A stretch of 64,000 nucleotides of DNA from Zymomonas mobilis (GTDB lineage Bacteria; Pseudomonadota; Alphaproteobacteria; Sphingomonadales; Sphingomonadaceae), in assembly GCF_006715975.1 (NCBI RefSeq), contig NZ_VFOF01000001.1:134001-198000 (forward strand), read 5' to 3'. Below, in pieces: positions 28,750 through 37,386 of this stretch. A program made the position numbers and the translations under genes. The notes below the pieces were generated by a model. The model was not told where the DNA came from, did no database searches, and saw nothing but the letters and a program-made list of their open reading frames with translations. Position 1 is the first letter of the stretch; each line of letters starts with the position of its first letter.

Positions 28750-29901
28750 ATGATGAAATTCCTGTTGGCTCCGGATTCTTTCAAAGGCAGCCTGACCGCA
28801 AAAGAAGCGGCAGGTGCGATGCAAAAGGCGATCAAGAAGATTTGGCCGGAAGCCGAAACGGTTATTTTGCCAATGGCCGATGGGGGCGAAGGCACAGTGC
28901 AATCCTTGGTCGATGCGACGGATGGATATCTGGTGACCGAGCAGGTGATGAATCCGTTGATGCAAGTCGTTATGGCTGAGTATGGCGTGTTGGGCGACCA
29001 GAAGACGGCTGTGATCGAAATGGCTGCCGCAAGTGGTATTCAATTTGTGGCGGGAGAGGCTAAAAATCCGCTTATCACGACGACCTATGGCACGGGTCAG
29101 TTGATTAAGGCGGCGTTAGATCGGGGTATTCGCAAAATCATCATTGGGGTCGGTGGGAGTGCGACCAATGATGGCGGTGCAGGTATGGCTGAAGCCTTGG
29201 GCGTGCGGTTTTTAAACAAAGACGGTCGGCCAATTGCGCGAGGTGGTGGCAGCCTGTCTGAATTAGTTGAGATCGACGTTTTTGGCATTGATCCTCGTTT
29301 AGCTGAGAGCGAGATTATTATTGCTTCGGATGTCACCAATCCTTTGGTGGGGGAGATTGGGGCGAGCGCGGTATTTGCGCCTCAAAAAGGGGCAACGCCT
29401 GCGATGGTTCGGCAGTTGGATGATAATTTGCGGCATTATGCAGCGGTTATAAAAGCAACCTTGGGCAAGGATATTGCCGACAAGGCGGGGGCGGGTGCCG
29501 CCGGTGGTCTGGGTGGTGGTTTATTGGCCTTCACCCAAGCTTCGATAGAAAAAGGGATTGAGCTGGTTATCCGCATCACGGGTCTTATGGAGAAAAGCAA
29601 AGCCGCTGATTATGTGTTGACGGGTGAGGGCGGTATTGATTTCCAGACCCAATATGGAAAAACCCCGATGGGCGTGGCGCAGGCAGCGAAGAAAGCTAAT
29701 CCTGAAACGACGGTGATTGCCTTAGGGGGCTATGTTGGTGAGGGGATAGATAGCCTTTACGAAAAAGGCATTGATTCGATTTTTGGGATTTTGCCTGCGG
29801 CGATGCCGTTGGAGAAAGCATTGTTGTCGGCGGCAGCCAATGTCGAGCGTAGCACTGAAAATATTGTGCGTTTGATAAGAGTGAATAGGCGATCGAGGTA
29901 G
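28750..29901 (+). CDS. glycerate kinase (GarK/GlxK family)
   Basis: A 383-residue kinase phosphorylating glycerate, normally at the 2-position in this family. LLAPDSFKGSLTAKEAA at the N-terminus, LPMADGGEGTVQSLVDA near residue 42, IIGVGGSATNDGGAGMAEALG near 135 and DVTNPLVG near 195 are signatures, and GAGAAGGLGGGLLAFT near 245 is the glycine-rich loop. Two adjacent ATGs (28750, 28753) are possible starts. No glyoxylate or glycerate pathway genes lie nearby. Confidence 0.93.
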   Translation: MMKFLLAPDSFKGSLTAKEAAGAMQKAIKKIWPEAETVILPMADGGEGTVQSLVDATDGYLVTEQVMNPLMQVVMAEYGVLGDQKTAVIEMAAASGIQFVAGEAKNPLITTTYGTGQLIKAALDRGIRKIIIGVGGSATNDGGAGMAEALGVRFLNKDGRPIARGGGSLSELVEIDVFGIDPRLAESEIIIASDVTNPLVGEIGASAVFAPQKGATPAMVRQLDDNLRHYAAVIKATLGKDIADKAGAGAAGGLGGGLLAFTQASIEKGIELVIRITGLMEKSKAADYVLTGEGGIDFQTQYGKTPMGVAQAAKKANPETTVIALGGYVGEGIDSLYEKGIDSIFGILPAAMPLEKALLSAAANVERSTENIVRLIRVNRRSR

Positions 29902-30139
29902 TTGGTTTAGAATTTTAAATTATAAATAATAATTTTTTATGTAAAATTTAATTATATTTTATTACTTAATTTTTTATTTTGTTTAATCAATTGTTTATAG
30001 ATGAAGTATATCATTAAATAATTAATTTTCATTCTAGTAATTACGTAGTTAAGAATTTTTAAATTAATAATAATTTATTTGAATGTATTTTATTAAAGGT
30101 TTTTAAAATTATAGAGTGAATTAAAATGAGGAAAATAAG
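29902..30139. other. very AT-rich intergenic segment
   Basis: A spacer of 238 bases composed almost wholly of A and T, with no open frame of note, leading into the AT-rich gene at 30140. The composition change begins directly after the glycerate kinase stop and lasts to about 30780, which marks a small foreign segment. Confidence 0.6.
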
Positions 30140-30667
30140 ATGTTAATTTTAAATTATATTAAGGATGTAATGTTAAATGATAAAAAACCAATATGGGTTA
30201 CGATTCTCTTTTCTGTAATTACATTGTGTGTTTCGTCTTATTTTACATATCAATTTGCACCTAAACTGAACTTAAAGTCTAAAATAGATGAAACTCGACG
30301 TGAACATTTTTCAGAAATAACAAAAAAATTAAATGAAGAGATACTAGATCTATTACAAAAATCTAGACATTTGGATGAAGCATTAGAAAAAAATGATTAT
30401 ATTCAAGCAGAAAAAAATAGAAATGAATGTTTGGATTCTATAAATAAATTACAGTGGGTCTTGGTAGATATTAAAGCTCAGTTAAGAGATGATTTAGAGA
30501 AAAGTGAAGTAAATCAATTAGGTTCTTCCCTTGATAATTTAAAAAATACTATTGATTTGTCTGTCAAAGTTCAAAATCAAAATGACATTTCTAATGCTAT
30601 GGGTGACTTTACAGTTTGCACTAAAAATGTTTTAGATGAACTTTATAAAGAATCATCGTTGAAATAA
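30140..30667 (+). CDS. AT-rich orphan: one membrane segment plus coiled-coil protein
   Basis: A 175-residue protein I do not recognise. A hydrophobic segment (WVTILFSVITLCVSSYFTYQF, about residues 20-40) is followed by charged helices: KIDETRREHFSEITKKLNEE, then heptad-like stretches (LQKSRHLDEALEKNDY, LQWVLVDIKAQLRDDLEKS). The topology predicts an inner-membrane anchor with a cytoplasmic or periplasmic helical domain. The ATG has a strong site, GAGGAAAATAAG. Codon use is strongly AT-biased compared with its neighbours, and it lies in an AT-rich segment with no partner gene. Horizontal origin is inferred. Confidence 0.7.
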   Translation: MLILNYIKDVMLNDKKPIWVTILFSVITLCVSSYFTYQFAPKLNLKSKIDETRREHFSEITKKLNEEILDLLQKSRHLDEALEKNDYIQAEKNRNECLDSINKLQWVLVDIKAQLRDDLEKSEVNQLGSSLDNLKNTIDLSVKVQNQNDISNAMGDFTVCTKNVLDELYKESSLK

Positions 30668-30781
30668 GTAATTATTTTATATGGTTGAGCGCCAACAAAT
30701 AATTGGCGTGCAAAATATATCATTTTTCTATTTTTTCATACAATTTAAAAATGCTTTATAATTACTCTGTCAGCATAATAA

Positions 30782-31045
30782 TTATTGATTATGCTCTTCC
30801 TGAATGTCGTGGGAGGCTTTGGCGTAGAAATCGGCGACTTTGGTCGTGATGTCTGTGCCGTCGTTATCGAGAACGACCATTCTGATGACCTCATCCATTT
30901 TAACCTTGTACCCTTCCACTGCAATATTCATCGCGGTTTCGGTAATGAACCAGCCGAAGAAAATGACGGCATCGCCGAATTGGGCATCATCGGTGGCGAC
31001 TGTCCGCAGCGATCCGAAGCAGGGAAAGGTAAACTCAATTCTCAT
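30782..31045 (-). CDS. small hypothetical protein
   Basis: An 87-residue soluble protein with no recognised domain (MRIEFTFPCFGSLR...; VKMDEVIRMVVLDNDGTDI... near residue 50). It lies 48 bases after the acid phosphatase gene on the same strand and could be its cotranscribed partner. The overlapping plus-strand frame is longer in places but is less protein-like. The ribosome site is weak (GAGACGATATT before ATG). Confidence 0.5.
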   Translation of the reverse strand: MRIEFTFPCFGSLRTVATDDAQFGDAVIFFGWFITETAMNIAVEGYKVKMDEVIRMVVLDNDGTDITTKVADFYAKASHDIQEEHNQ

Positions 31046-31093
31046 AATATCGTCTCAATACACCACAGAATGGAGAATTCCAAAAGGGGGGTA

Positions 31094-32395
31094 TTACTTT
31101 AACGGATTAGCGGCTGTCGCAACAGTCGAATAATCAATGACGTGGTTCATCTGTTCGATCACTCCATCAATTGGGCAGAGTGTTCCGACCCGCGTTTTTT
31201 GACAATCCGGTTTTTTATATTCTGCGGTGAGCAGCTTATTCTGTTGGTTTATGGGCGTAAGTGAACGGGTTTGATCGAGTGACTGGGTTTGGAAATAAAG
31301 GCGGATAAAGCGTTTTTTCGTCACGCGATCTTGCCATCTTTCAAAAACTAAACTGCTGGTGGGCGGAATATTGCCACGAGGATAGTCACCCAGCTGCCAT
31401 GTGAAAGACATCAGGCGTCGGATAAAAGCAACATTGGTATCATGGGCAACATATAAGAGATAGGCGACATCAGGTGGCCCTGCGACGGTTTGTCTCGCGG
31501 TGGTTGAGCTGCTACCCGTTCCCAATTCCAAGGCCATACGGATTTGGTTCAGTAAAACCGATCCGCCTTGTTGTGCCACCGAGAAGCGATCATCCCCGAC
31601 ATCATAACGGAGTGTCAGCAATGGCAGTAAGGCACCGACTGCCGCAGCGTTAGGCGCTTTCCCGAAGGCGACTTCGGAAAGGGGTTTATTCTCGCTATAT
31701 TGGAGAAGCAGCACTTCCCCCATGCTGCCGAGGCTTTCAAGGCCGCTGATGCTGACCCCGCCTTTGTCTTTATCCTTAATTTGCCATGGGGTGTCGAACA
31801 TCGGGCAGGCTTTGCCCGGCAGGCAGACGGCGGATTTGAGACGGGCGATTTCTGGCTGCATCCGTTGGCGAGCGCTGGATAAGCTGCCCCCCAATATTTG
31901 TTCTATTTCTGCTTTGGCTTTTTCCAGAGGAATGGTGGGCGGCACCAATTTTTGGAAATGGAACAGATAGTCAGAATTCATATCAGTGTAGTGAATGGGA
32001 ATATTGCAGGCCGGAAACATCCCATCGACATAGGCCAAGGCGGTAGCCTTTGACCGTTCGACCGGACTACTCCAGATATAGACATCTTTGGAAAGGCCAC
32101 AGCCTGATTTCAGAAGGCCGTTTTTCCGGTAATATTCCCCCTCATAGCGGGCTTTGAGCATCGAAGCGGCATAGCCATGTCCCGTTAGTTCACCCAAGGG
32201 GGTGACCCATTCTGACCAGCTCCGGTTAGTGCCTGCTGCGAGATAGTCAGCTTCTTTGGGCGTTGGCGGGCGGACACCGTGACGGCTTAATTCCACGACC
32301 TTTTCAAGAACATAGCGAGGTTCTGTTTTTGCCGACATCGCTCCGCTATTTAGCGTGAGACACATTATGCCGCCGAGGATCGCCCAATATTTCAC
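31094..32395 (-). CDS. periplasmic histidine acid phosphatase (phytase/glucose-1-phosphatase type)
   Basis: A 433-residue secreted phosphatase. The signal peptide (YWAILGGIMCLTLNSGAMSA) is cleaved near residue 22. The catalytic motif ELSRHGVRPPTPKEAD near residue 38 has the nucleophilic His and two Arg, and the proton donor is in LLYVAHDTNVAFI near 315. Several Cys (CGL, CNIP, CLPGKACP, CQKTRVGTLC) suggest disulfides, as expected in the periplasm. The family releases phosphate from phytate or sugar phosphates; which one is not decidable from sequence. The upstream aldo/keto reductase is separated by a terminator. Confidence 0.9.
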   Translation of the reverse strand: MKYWAILGGIMCLTLNSGAMSAKTEPRYVLEKVVELSRHGVRPPTPKEADYLAAGTNRSWSEWVTPLGELTGHGYAASMLKARYEGEYYRKNGLLKSGCGLSKDVYIWSSPVERSKATALAYVDGMFPACNIPIHYTDMNSDYLFHFQKLVPPTIPLEKAKAEIEQILGGSLSSARQRMQPEIARLKSAVCLPGKACPMFDTPWQIKDKDKGGVSISGLESLGSMGEVLLLQYSENKPLSEVAFGKAPNAAAVGALLPLLTLRYDVGDDRFSVAQQGGSVLLNQIRMALELGTGSSSTTARQTVAGPPDVAYLLYVAHDTNVAFIRRLMSFTWQLGDYPRGNIPPTSSLVFERWQDRVTKKRFIRLYFQTQSLDQTRSLTPINQQNKLLTAEYKKPDCQKTRVGTLCPIDGVIEQMNHVIDYSTVATAANPLK

Positions 32396-32443
32396 AGCTT
32401 TTCTATCCCTGTTATAAATTTGCCCGCATGTTGTTCGAAAAAA

Positions 32444-32484
32444 AGGGTTAAAATATCCGCTCGCGTCACGAATATTTTAACCCT
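32444..32484 (-). terminator. intrinsic terminator of the aldo/keto reductase gene
   Basis: A 13-bp perfect stem, AGGGTTAAAATAT at 32444-32456 and ATATTTTAACCCT at 32472-32484, with a 15-base loop. On the minus strand it is followed by a run of T (TTTTTTTCG). A second dyad, CTTCCGATACA at 32487-32497 with its complement at 32532-32542, lies just before it after the reductase stop. Confidence 0.8.
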
Positions 32485-32556
32485 GTCTTCCGATACAAAA
32501 GGCAATGAAGCGATGTCTCGCATCAGAAATCTGTATCGGAAGCCAAGATATTGTTA

Positions 32557-33525
32557 TTAGTCCGTTGGTAAAATGCTGCTGGCATCATTCAACAGGATAA
32601 CGTCTTCCTGTGTCAGATTTATTTCGGTGGCCTTTTTAAGGCTGTTCATTTGTTCGATGCTGGTGGCGCTGGCAATCGGAGCCGTGATGGCCGGACGGGT
32701 CAGTAACCATGCCAAGGCGATTTCAGCTGGTTTGGCATTCTGTCTTTTTGAGACTTCGTCCAAAGCCGCCAAGATACGCATCCCGCGATTATTCAGATAT
32801 TTTTTAATGCCTTCGCCGCGTTTACTTTGACCGAGATCGGCTTCGGAACGGTATTTGCCGGACAGAAAACCGGAGGCCAAGCTGTAATAGGGAATAACCC
32901 CGATATTATGCGCCACGCATAAATCGGAAAGGCCGCCTTCGTAGCCGTTGCGGTCATAGAGATTATATTCCGGCTGTAAGGTTTGATAGGCTGGAAGATT
33001 TTTATCAGCTGCAATTTTTAAAGCACGGTCGAGTTGGGTCGCGCTGTAATTCGAAGCGCCGATCGCCCTAACTTTGCCTTCTTTAATAAGATCCTGATAA
33101 ACGCTGAGCGTTTCTTCATCATCGACCGTTTCATCAGGGAAATGGGATTGGTAAAGGTCAATTGTTTCGATGGATAATCTTTTCAGCGAAGCTTCGACTG
33201 CGAGACGAATATAACCAGCCTTGAGGCCTTTTCGTTTGTCATCGCCAAAATCGCCGCCGACCTTGGTAAAAATCAGGACTTTGTCGCGTTTTGACGGGTG
33301 GGCTTGTAACCAATGGCCGATAATGGTTTCGGATTCGCCGCCTTTGTTGCCTTCGACCCAAGACGAATACATATCGGCGGTATCTATGGCGTTAAAACCG
33401 GCATCAACCCATGCATCCAATAGAGCAAAGCTGCGTTTTTCATCGACTGTCCAGCCAAAGACATTGCCGCCGAAAATAATCGGGGCAACCTGAAATCCGG
33501 TGTTTCCTAATGGGCGCTGTTTCAT
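32557..33525 (-). CDS. aldo/keto reductase
   Basis: A 322-residue NADPH-dependent oxidoreductase of the TIM-barrel AKR superfamily. RPLGNTGFQVAPIIFGG at the N-terminus, FNAIDTADMYSSW with the catalytic Asp and Tyr near residues 48-53, LIFTKVGGDFG with the catalytic Lys near 84, and LYQSHFPD with the His near 124 complete the tetrad. LAWLLTRPAITAPIASATSIEQM near 280 binds the cofactor phosphate. It is cytoplasmic and of unknown substrate. AGGATAGGATGCCCA precedes the ATG. Confidence 0.92.
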   Translation of the reverse strand: MKQRPLGNTGFQVAPIIFGGNVFGWTVDEKRSFALLDAWVDAGFNAIDTADMYSSWVEGNKGGESETIIGHWLQAHPSKRDKVLIFTKVGGDFGDDKRKGLKAGYIRLAVEASLKRLSIETIDLYQSHFPDETVDDEETLSVYQDLIKEGKVRAIGASNYSATQLDRALKIAADKNLPAYQTLQPEYNLYDRNGYEGGLSDLCVAHNIGVIPYYSLASGFLSGKYRSEADLGQSKRGEGIKKYLNNRGMRILAALDEVSKRQNAKPAEIALAWLLTRPAITAPIASATSIEQMNSLKKATEINLTQEDVILLNDASSILPTD

Positions 33526-33881
33526 TGGGCATCCTATCCTGAAAAAAGCAGGGCTATTTAGTCTTTGCGTGCAAAAAGCCTGTTACCATCAAAAGGTGAC
33601 AGGGATTTCGAGCCTATCATATTCTGGCTGTGGGGGAATGGGGCAAATCACATCATTTGGGGGTGATGAGGTGCTTTTTTAAAAAGAGAGAAATACGCGC
33701 AATTGAGGGCGATCGCTGCGCGATAATTGGATGGCTATAATTTTGCTTATCACAGGTACTCTTTACCAAATGGCTTCATAATGTCAGGGCAAAAAAGAGC
33801 GGTAGGATCGGGTTTTACCGAAAGGGTTTTCTTTCAAACATGGGGCATGAAGGTTCATGGCTAAAGCGTATTTTTGCTTGG
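33526..33881. other. intergenic region between the OprB porin and aldo/keto reductase genes
   Basis: 356 bases without a gene. An imperfect hairpin, CCTGTTACC at 33579-33587 and GGTGACAGG at 33595-33603 (one wobble pair), lies in the reductase leader. No other structure is clear. Confidence 0.5.
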
Positions 33882-35531
33882 TTAGAAGCTGATATTGCTG
33901 TGTAGACCGAAGACGACTTCATTGCCGACTTGCTTGCCGGTATTGGCATTGAGCACCCCGCCTGATGGATGCACGATATATTGAAGGTCAGGTTGTAAGA
34001 CCATCCAAGGCGTGATCTGTGCCTGATAAGTCAATTCTATATGATGTTCGGTGCCCGCTATCGGTTGATAGGTGCCCGCGTTGAAATAGCGTAAATCGCG
34101 GTCATAAGCGCGTTGTCTGGAGCTGGTTCGTCCCATGCCCCAAGCGATACCAACGGTGTCATTATTCCGTCCTTTAAAGGGCGCTTTCAGGTTAAAACCG
34201 GCATCAATGGCAAAAGAGACAAGGTTGCGGTCGCCCATATTACCCGTTGGTCGAACGAAGACGCCTAAGGATGTCGGAGAATTTAAGGATGGCCGCCAGA
34301 TCATTTGGTCGATGATACCGTAAATCATCCAGTTGCCGCGATGCATTCTGGGATTGCCCGTGCTGTCCGGCGAGGCGAGCAGATTGCCATTCGTGTCGTA
34401 ACGTTGATCGGGGAAGCGTCCGGTATCGTAGAAGCCGCCCAAGCGGTAGATACCCGGCAAACCCGGATTTTCAGTGAGATTGGACATGTCTTCTGGTTGG
34501 GGGTTGATGGCATATTGTAGTTCTGCGATCAGAAAAGCGCCGCCACTCATGTTGAAATTGGCACCATTGCTATGGACGCTTTGATTGGTCGGATCGGCAG
34601 TATTATAAAAGCTGTGACCGGAGGGGTTATCGTCGGCGGCCGCAAAAAGAACAGTTAGCTGATTGTTGGGACGATAGCGGAAACGGATAGCCGGAGAGGC
34701 CAATGGCCATGCAGGCCCGCCGCCATAGAGATTGACCGAAGGTGCCATTGGCCAGCCAAAATTGGCGTTCAGATAAAGCGCGCCGTAATCGCTGATGAGA
34801 AATTCTGTATCAAGATCTTGTTGTCCGATTTTGATATCGAGTTTGTCGTGGAAGAAGCTCTGTTGATACCATAATTCAAATAGACGGGTAGAACGGTCGG
34901 CTTCAAAACCGCTGACAGGGTTATAAACGGAGAGCTGTTCCTGACTGATCGAGCGTCCCCGTGTTTGCAGCGCGCTGACATTGAACAAACCGCCTTTGAG
35001 GCCGATCAGTTTTTCGAGGTCAATTCTGACGGTTGGGGCGGTGACAGCTTCGTAGGCGGGTTTGCCGCTGGTTCCGCCGGAAACATTGCCCCATAATTCA
35101 TCATATTCTTCGAGATCGAAGGTGATCCCGTATTTGTAGAGCCATGTCCGAATGCCGCCCATATCGCCGAGAAGATTACCACTGGTATCGAGTTTGTCTT
35201 TGTTTTCTGCGGTGGGAGCGGGAGCGGTTGTTTTGGAATCTCTGGCAGCGGCGGGATCGATCTGGCTGACGAGGGGGGTAGAATTGCCTAATTTTGCGCT
35301 GTCTCTTTGTATTTGGGTGTCAGGTTGAGCAGCCGCAGCACTATTGGTGGGAAGAATAAAAAACGAGCTTGCAAGAAGCAAACAGGATCTAAGACAATCA
35401 GTTTTCGAATGATCCATAGAACAAGCTGCGCATATTTTCTTTTTTCTTTTATCGGAATGAGATTTTGGAAATAAATCCGCTTTCAAGAAGGATGTATGCT
35501 TTTGAGCGTTGTTCCTGTCAATGATTGCCAT
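33882..35531 (-). CDS. OprB-family carbohydrate-selective porin
   Basis: An outer-membrane barrel protein of about 549 residues. The barrel body begins around residue 110: DMGGIRTWLYKYGITFDLEEYDELWGNVSGG, then KLDIKIGQQDLDTEFL and SFAIDAGFNLKAPF, ending in VVFGLHSNISF with a terminal Phe. The signal sequence core is LRSCLLLASSFFILPTNSAAAA, but it is preceded by some 40 polar residues. I chose the ATG at 35531, which has AGAGGGAAAATAA before it. Shorter (35417) or longer (35591) starts lack a ribosome site. The role is diffusion of sugars such as glucose. No sugar operon is linked. Confidence 0.88.
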   Translation of the reverse strand: MAIIDRNNAQKHTSFLKADLFPKSHSDKRKKKICAACSMDHSKTDCLRSCLLLASSFFILPTNSAAAAQPDTQIQRDSAKLGNSTPLVSQIDPAAARDSKTTAPAPTAENKDKLDTSGNLLGDMGGIRTWLYKYGITFDLEEYDELWGNVSGGTSGKPAYEAVTAPTVRIDLEKLIGLKGGLFNVSALQTRGRSISQEQLSVYNPVSGFEADRSTRLFELWYQQSFFHDKLDIKIGQQDLDTEFLISDYGALYLNANFGWPMAPSVNLYGGGPAWPLASPAIRFRYRPNNQLTVLFAAADDNPSGHSFYNTADPTNQSVHSNGANFNMSGGAFLIAELQYAINPQPEDMSNLTENPGLPGIYRLGGFYDTGRFPDQRYDTNGNLLASPDSTGNPRMHRGNWMIYGIIDQMIWRPSLNSPTSLGVFVRPTGNMGDRNLVSFAIDAGFNLKAPFKGRNNDTVGIAWGMGRTSSRQRAYDRDLRYFNAGTYQPIAGTEHHIELTYQAQITPWMVLQPDLQYIVHPSGGVLNANTGKQVGNEVVFGLHSNISF

Positions 35532-36355
35532 ATTTATTTTCCCTCTATTCCGTTCATTCCTAATGCTGATAATGGATTTGGTTATTAGCATTGCGTAAAT
35601 AAAAAAGGCTTTCCGGCTTTGATCTTGGCTAATCGGTCAAGAAGTTCTGATCATTATTTGGGATGTGGGTCAGAAAAAGAGCGTATTATTTTTCTCGACA
35701 CCCAATGGTATAAAATATCGTTACTTTTTCTATGTTGATTCGGTATTTTCATAACAGTGGCATTGCTAATGATAATTCGTTTCATTATCAAACTATTTTT
35801 TACAGTTATCGGTTTTTCCGATTTGTTCTCGGCTATCAAAAAGGGTGCTAAGGACTGATTTAAAACCATTTTTTTAATAATAAAAAAATACCGCGGATGC
35901 AAAAAAAGGAAGATGGGCTGTTATCCTTCTAAAAAAGATTAGTTTTTTTAGATAATCAAAAGAAATTTTTAAATTAACCTGAATTACAAAATTACACTCG
36001 ATAAAAGAGTCTGTGTTGAGCTTGGCGATATTTGGTTGATATATTTTTATTTCTGATGAGAGAAAAATACGAACTTTTGAAATATTTTAACTGAGGCACT
36101 GATATTCTATTGAATATTTTTGTCGTGTCTTGGTTATCTTTTTTACTATAGAAGATGTGAGACCTTGCCTAATAAAGAAGTGCATTTTCTTCTTTTCTAT
36201 TATTTTTTAGGAAAATTATATATTTTTCATGGGCGTAAGGCTATTTATGTTTTTCCTGACTGTTCTATGTAAATAGATTGCCTGATATAATTTATTAAAT
36301 ATCTGACATATTATTTTATTTTTATGATTTTTTGTTTAATTTTTTTTGAAAATCA
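35532..36355. other. long AT-rich intergenic region left of the insertion sequence
   Basis: About 820 bases with low GC and no gene I can support. A short minus-strand frame (35654-35902) is not convincing. It contains the dyad at 35770-35790 and long T-rich tracts from about 36180 to 36350, next to the IS insertion point. Confidence 0.55.
35770..35790. promoter_or_regulatory. Fur-box-like dyad upstream of the porin gene
   Basis: TGATAAT at 35770-35776 and ATTATCA at 35784-35790 form a perfect 7-bp dyad with a 7-base spacer, similar to the GATAAT repeats of Fur boxes. It lies about 240 bases before the porin start. Chance is possible in such AT-rich sequence. Confidence 0.25.
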
Positions 36356-36358
36356 CTA

Positions 36359-37207
36359 GGTTATGTTGACAAAGGGTATAATTTAAGATTTTTAGAGATA
36401 ACTTGAGAACAAGTTTTGTAGGGCAGATAGGATGCGAGGAGATCTGACAGACGCGGAGTGGGAGATAATAGAGGGTCTTCTTCCAAGCGAACGAGGCCGC
36501 TGCGCGCGTCCCGCCAAAAGTAATCGGTTATTTCTCAATGGTATGCTTTATGTGCTTCGAACAGGCTGCCCGTGGCGAGATATGCATGAACGTTATGGGA
36601 AATGGAATTCGGTCTATGTTCGGTTTCGTAGGTGGGCAGAACAGGGTGTCTGGGACGCTCTTCTTGAAACCCTGGTTGACCTTGGCCTGACAGATGACTG
36701 GCAACATATGATAGATAGTACGATTATTCGCGCCCACAGCCAAGCGGCTGGCGCAAAAGGGGGACGTATAAGGAAGGCTTTGGTCGCAGCCGCGGAGGCT
36801 TTACGAGCAAGATCCACGCCCGTTCCGATGGTCAAGGCCGCCCTCTAGCTTTCGAACTTACAGGTGGTGAGGTCTCTGATTATTCTGGCGCTGATAGCTT
36901 GATAGATATCCCTGTCACAACACCCCACCGTTTTCTCGCTGATAAAGGATATGATAGCGATAGGTTACGCGAAAAACTGCTTTTTCGAGGCATCCTTCCT
37001 GTTATCCCGCCTCGTTCCAATCGGAAAAAGCCTATTCCTTATAATCTCCAGCACTACAAAGATCGTAATCGTATTGAGCGGATGTTCAATAAGTTGAAGC
37101 AGTTCAGACGTATTGCCACACGCTATGACAAAACCAGAAAATCTTTCCTCGCCTTCCTTCATATCGCGGCCGTAAAATTGTGGTTACCTTCCTTTGTCAA
37201 CATAACC
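36359..37207 (+). mobile_element. IS5-family (IS427-like) insertion sequence, apparently intact
   Basis: The outer ends are inverted copies: GGTTATGTTGACAAAGG on the left (36359-36375) and its complement on the right (37191-37207). Both ends are flanked by CTA/TAG so that the junctions read CTAG-G and C-CTAG; this is consistent with duplication of a TA or CTAG target. The element is about 849 bases and carries one transposase in two overlapping frames. It sits in the spacer between the OprB porin and the Sel1-repeat gene and breaks no recognisable gene. Confidence 0.85.
36432..36848 (+). CDS. IS5-family transposase, N-terminal frame (orfA)
   Basis: The first 138-residue frame of the transposase: MRGDLTDAEWEIIEGLLPSE, then NGMLYVLRTGCPWRDM and the first catalytic Asp in HMIDSTIIRAHSQAAGAKGG. 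After the AAAAGGGGG run at 36755-36763 the zero frame becomes unrelated (RIRKALVAAA...) and stops at 36848. A -1 slip at this run joins it to the downstream frame. Alone it would be a DNA-binding and partial catalytic fragment, which in related elements can act as a regulator. Confidence 0.88.
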   Translation: MRGDLTDAEWEIIEGLLPSERGRCARPAKSNRLFLNGMLYVLRTGCPWRDMHERYGKWNSVYVRFRRWAEQGVWDALLETLVDLGLTDDWQHMIDSTIIRAHSQAAGAKGGRIRKALVAAAEALRARSTPVPMVKAAL

Positions 37208-37210
37208 TAG
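36764..37210 (+). CDS. IS5-family transposase, C-terminal frame (orfB, reached by -1 frameshift)
   Basis: Read in the -1 frame after AAAAGGGGG, translation continues without a stop as TYKEGFGRSRGGFTSKIHAR, the standard IS5 sequence, then FLADKGYDSDRLR with the second catalytic Asp and DRNRIERMFNKLKQFRRIATR with the catalytic Glu. The full DDE triad is therefore present only in the frameshift product of about 259 residues. The stop TAG at 37208-37210 is completed by target DNA outside the right inverted repeat. An independent start at 36899 is less likely. Confidence 0.85.
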   Translation, partial: TYKEGFGRSRGGFTSKIHARSDGQGRPLAFELTGGEVSDYSGADSLIDIPVTTPHRFLADKGYDSDRLREKLLFRGILPVIPPRSNRKKPIPYNLQHYKDRNRIERMFNKLKQFRRIATRYDKTRKSFLAFLHIAAVKLWLPSFVNIT

Positions 37211-37386
37211 CATTATATCTTTTTGATTTTGTGAAGTAATAAAAAGCACAGTTTCCGATTATTTCTACTTTATCGCTATCGGATAATAATCATGGGTTAT
37301 CTTTTTAGGAAACAGCTTGTTATCCTGAGCTTAAGAATGATGACGGTATCTTTTATTCCGGTTTCTGAAAAAATAGGGGTGTAACC

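Noticed and set aside
30785-31102. Plus-strand frame opposite the 87-residue hypothetical gene
   Set aside because: His/Asn-rich and less protein-like than the minus-strand frame; no good ribosome site. The choice is not certain.
35654-35902. 82-residue minus-strand frame in the spacer upstream of the porin
   Set aside because: Lys/Ile/Asn-rich translation expected from AT-rich sequence, no ribosome site, no recognisable domain; a resemblance to a short iron-related protein did not hold up.
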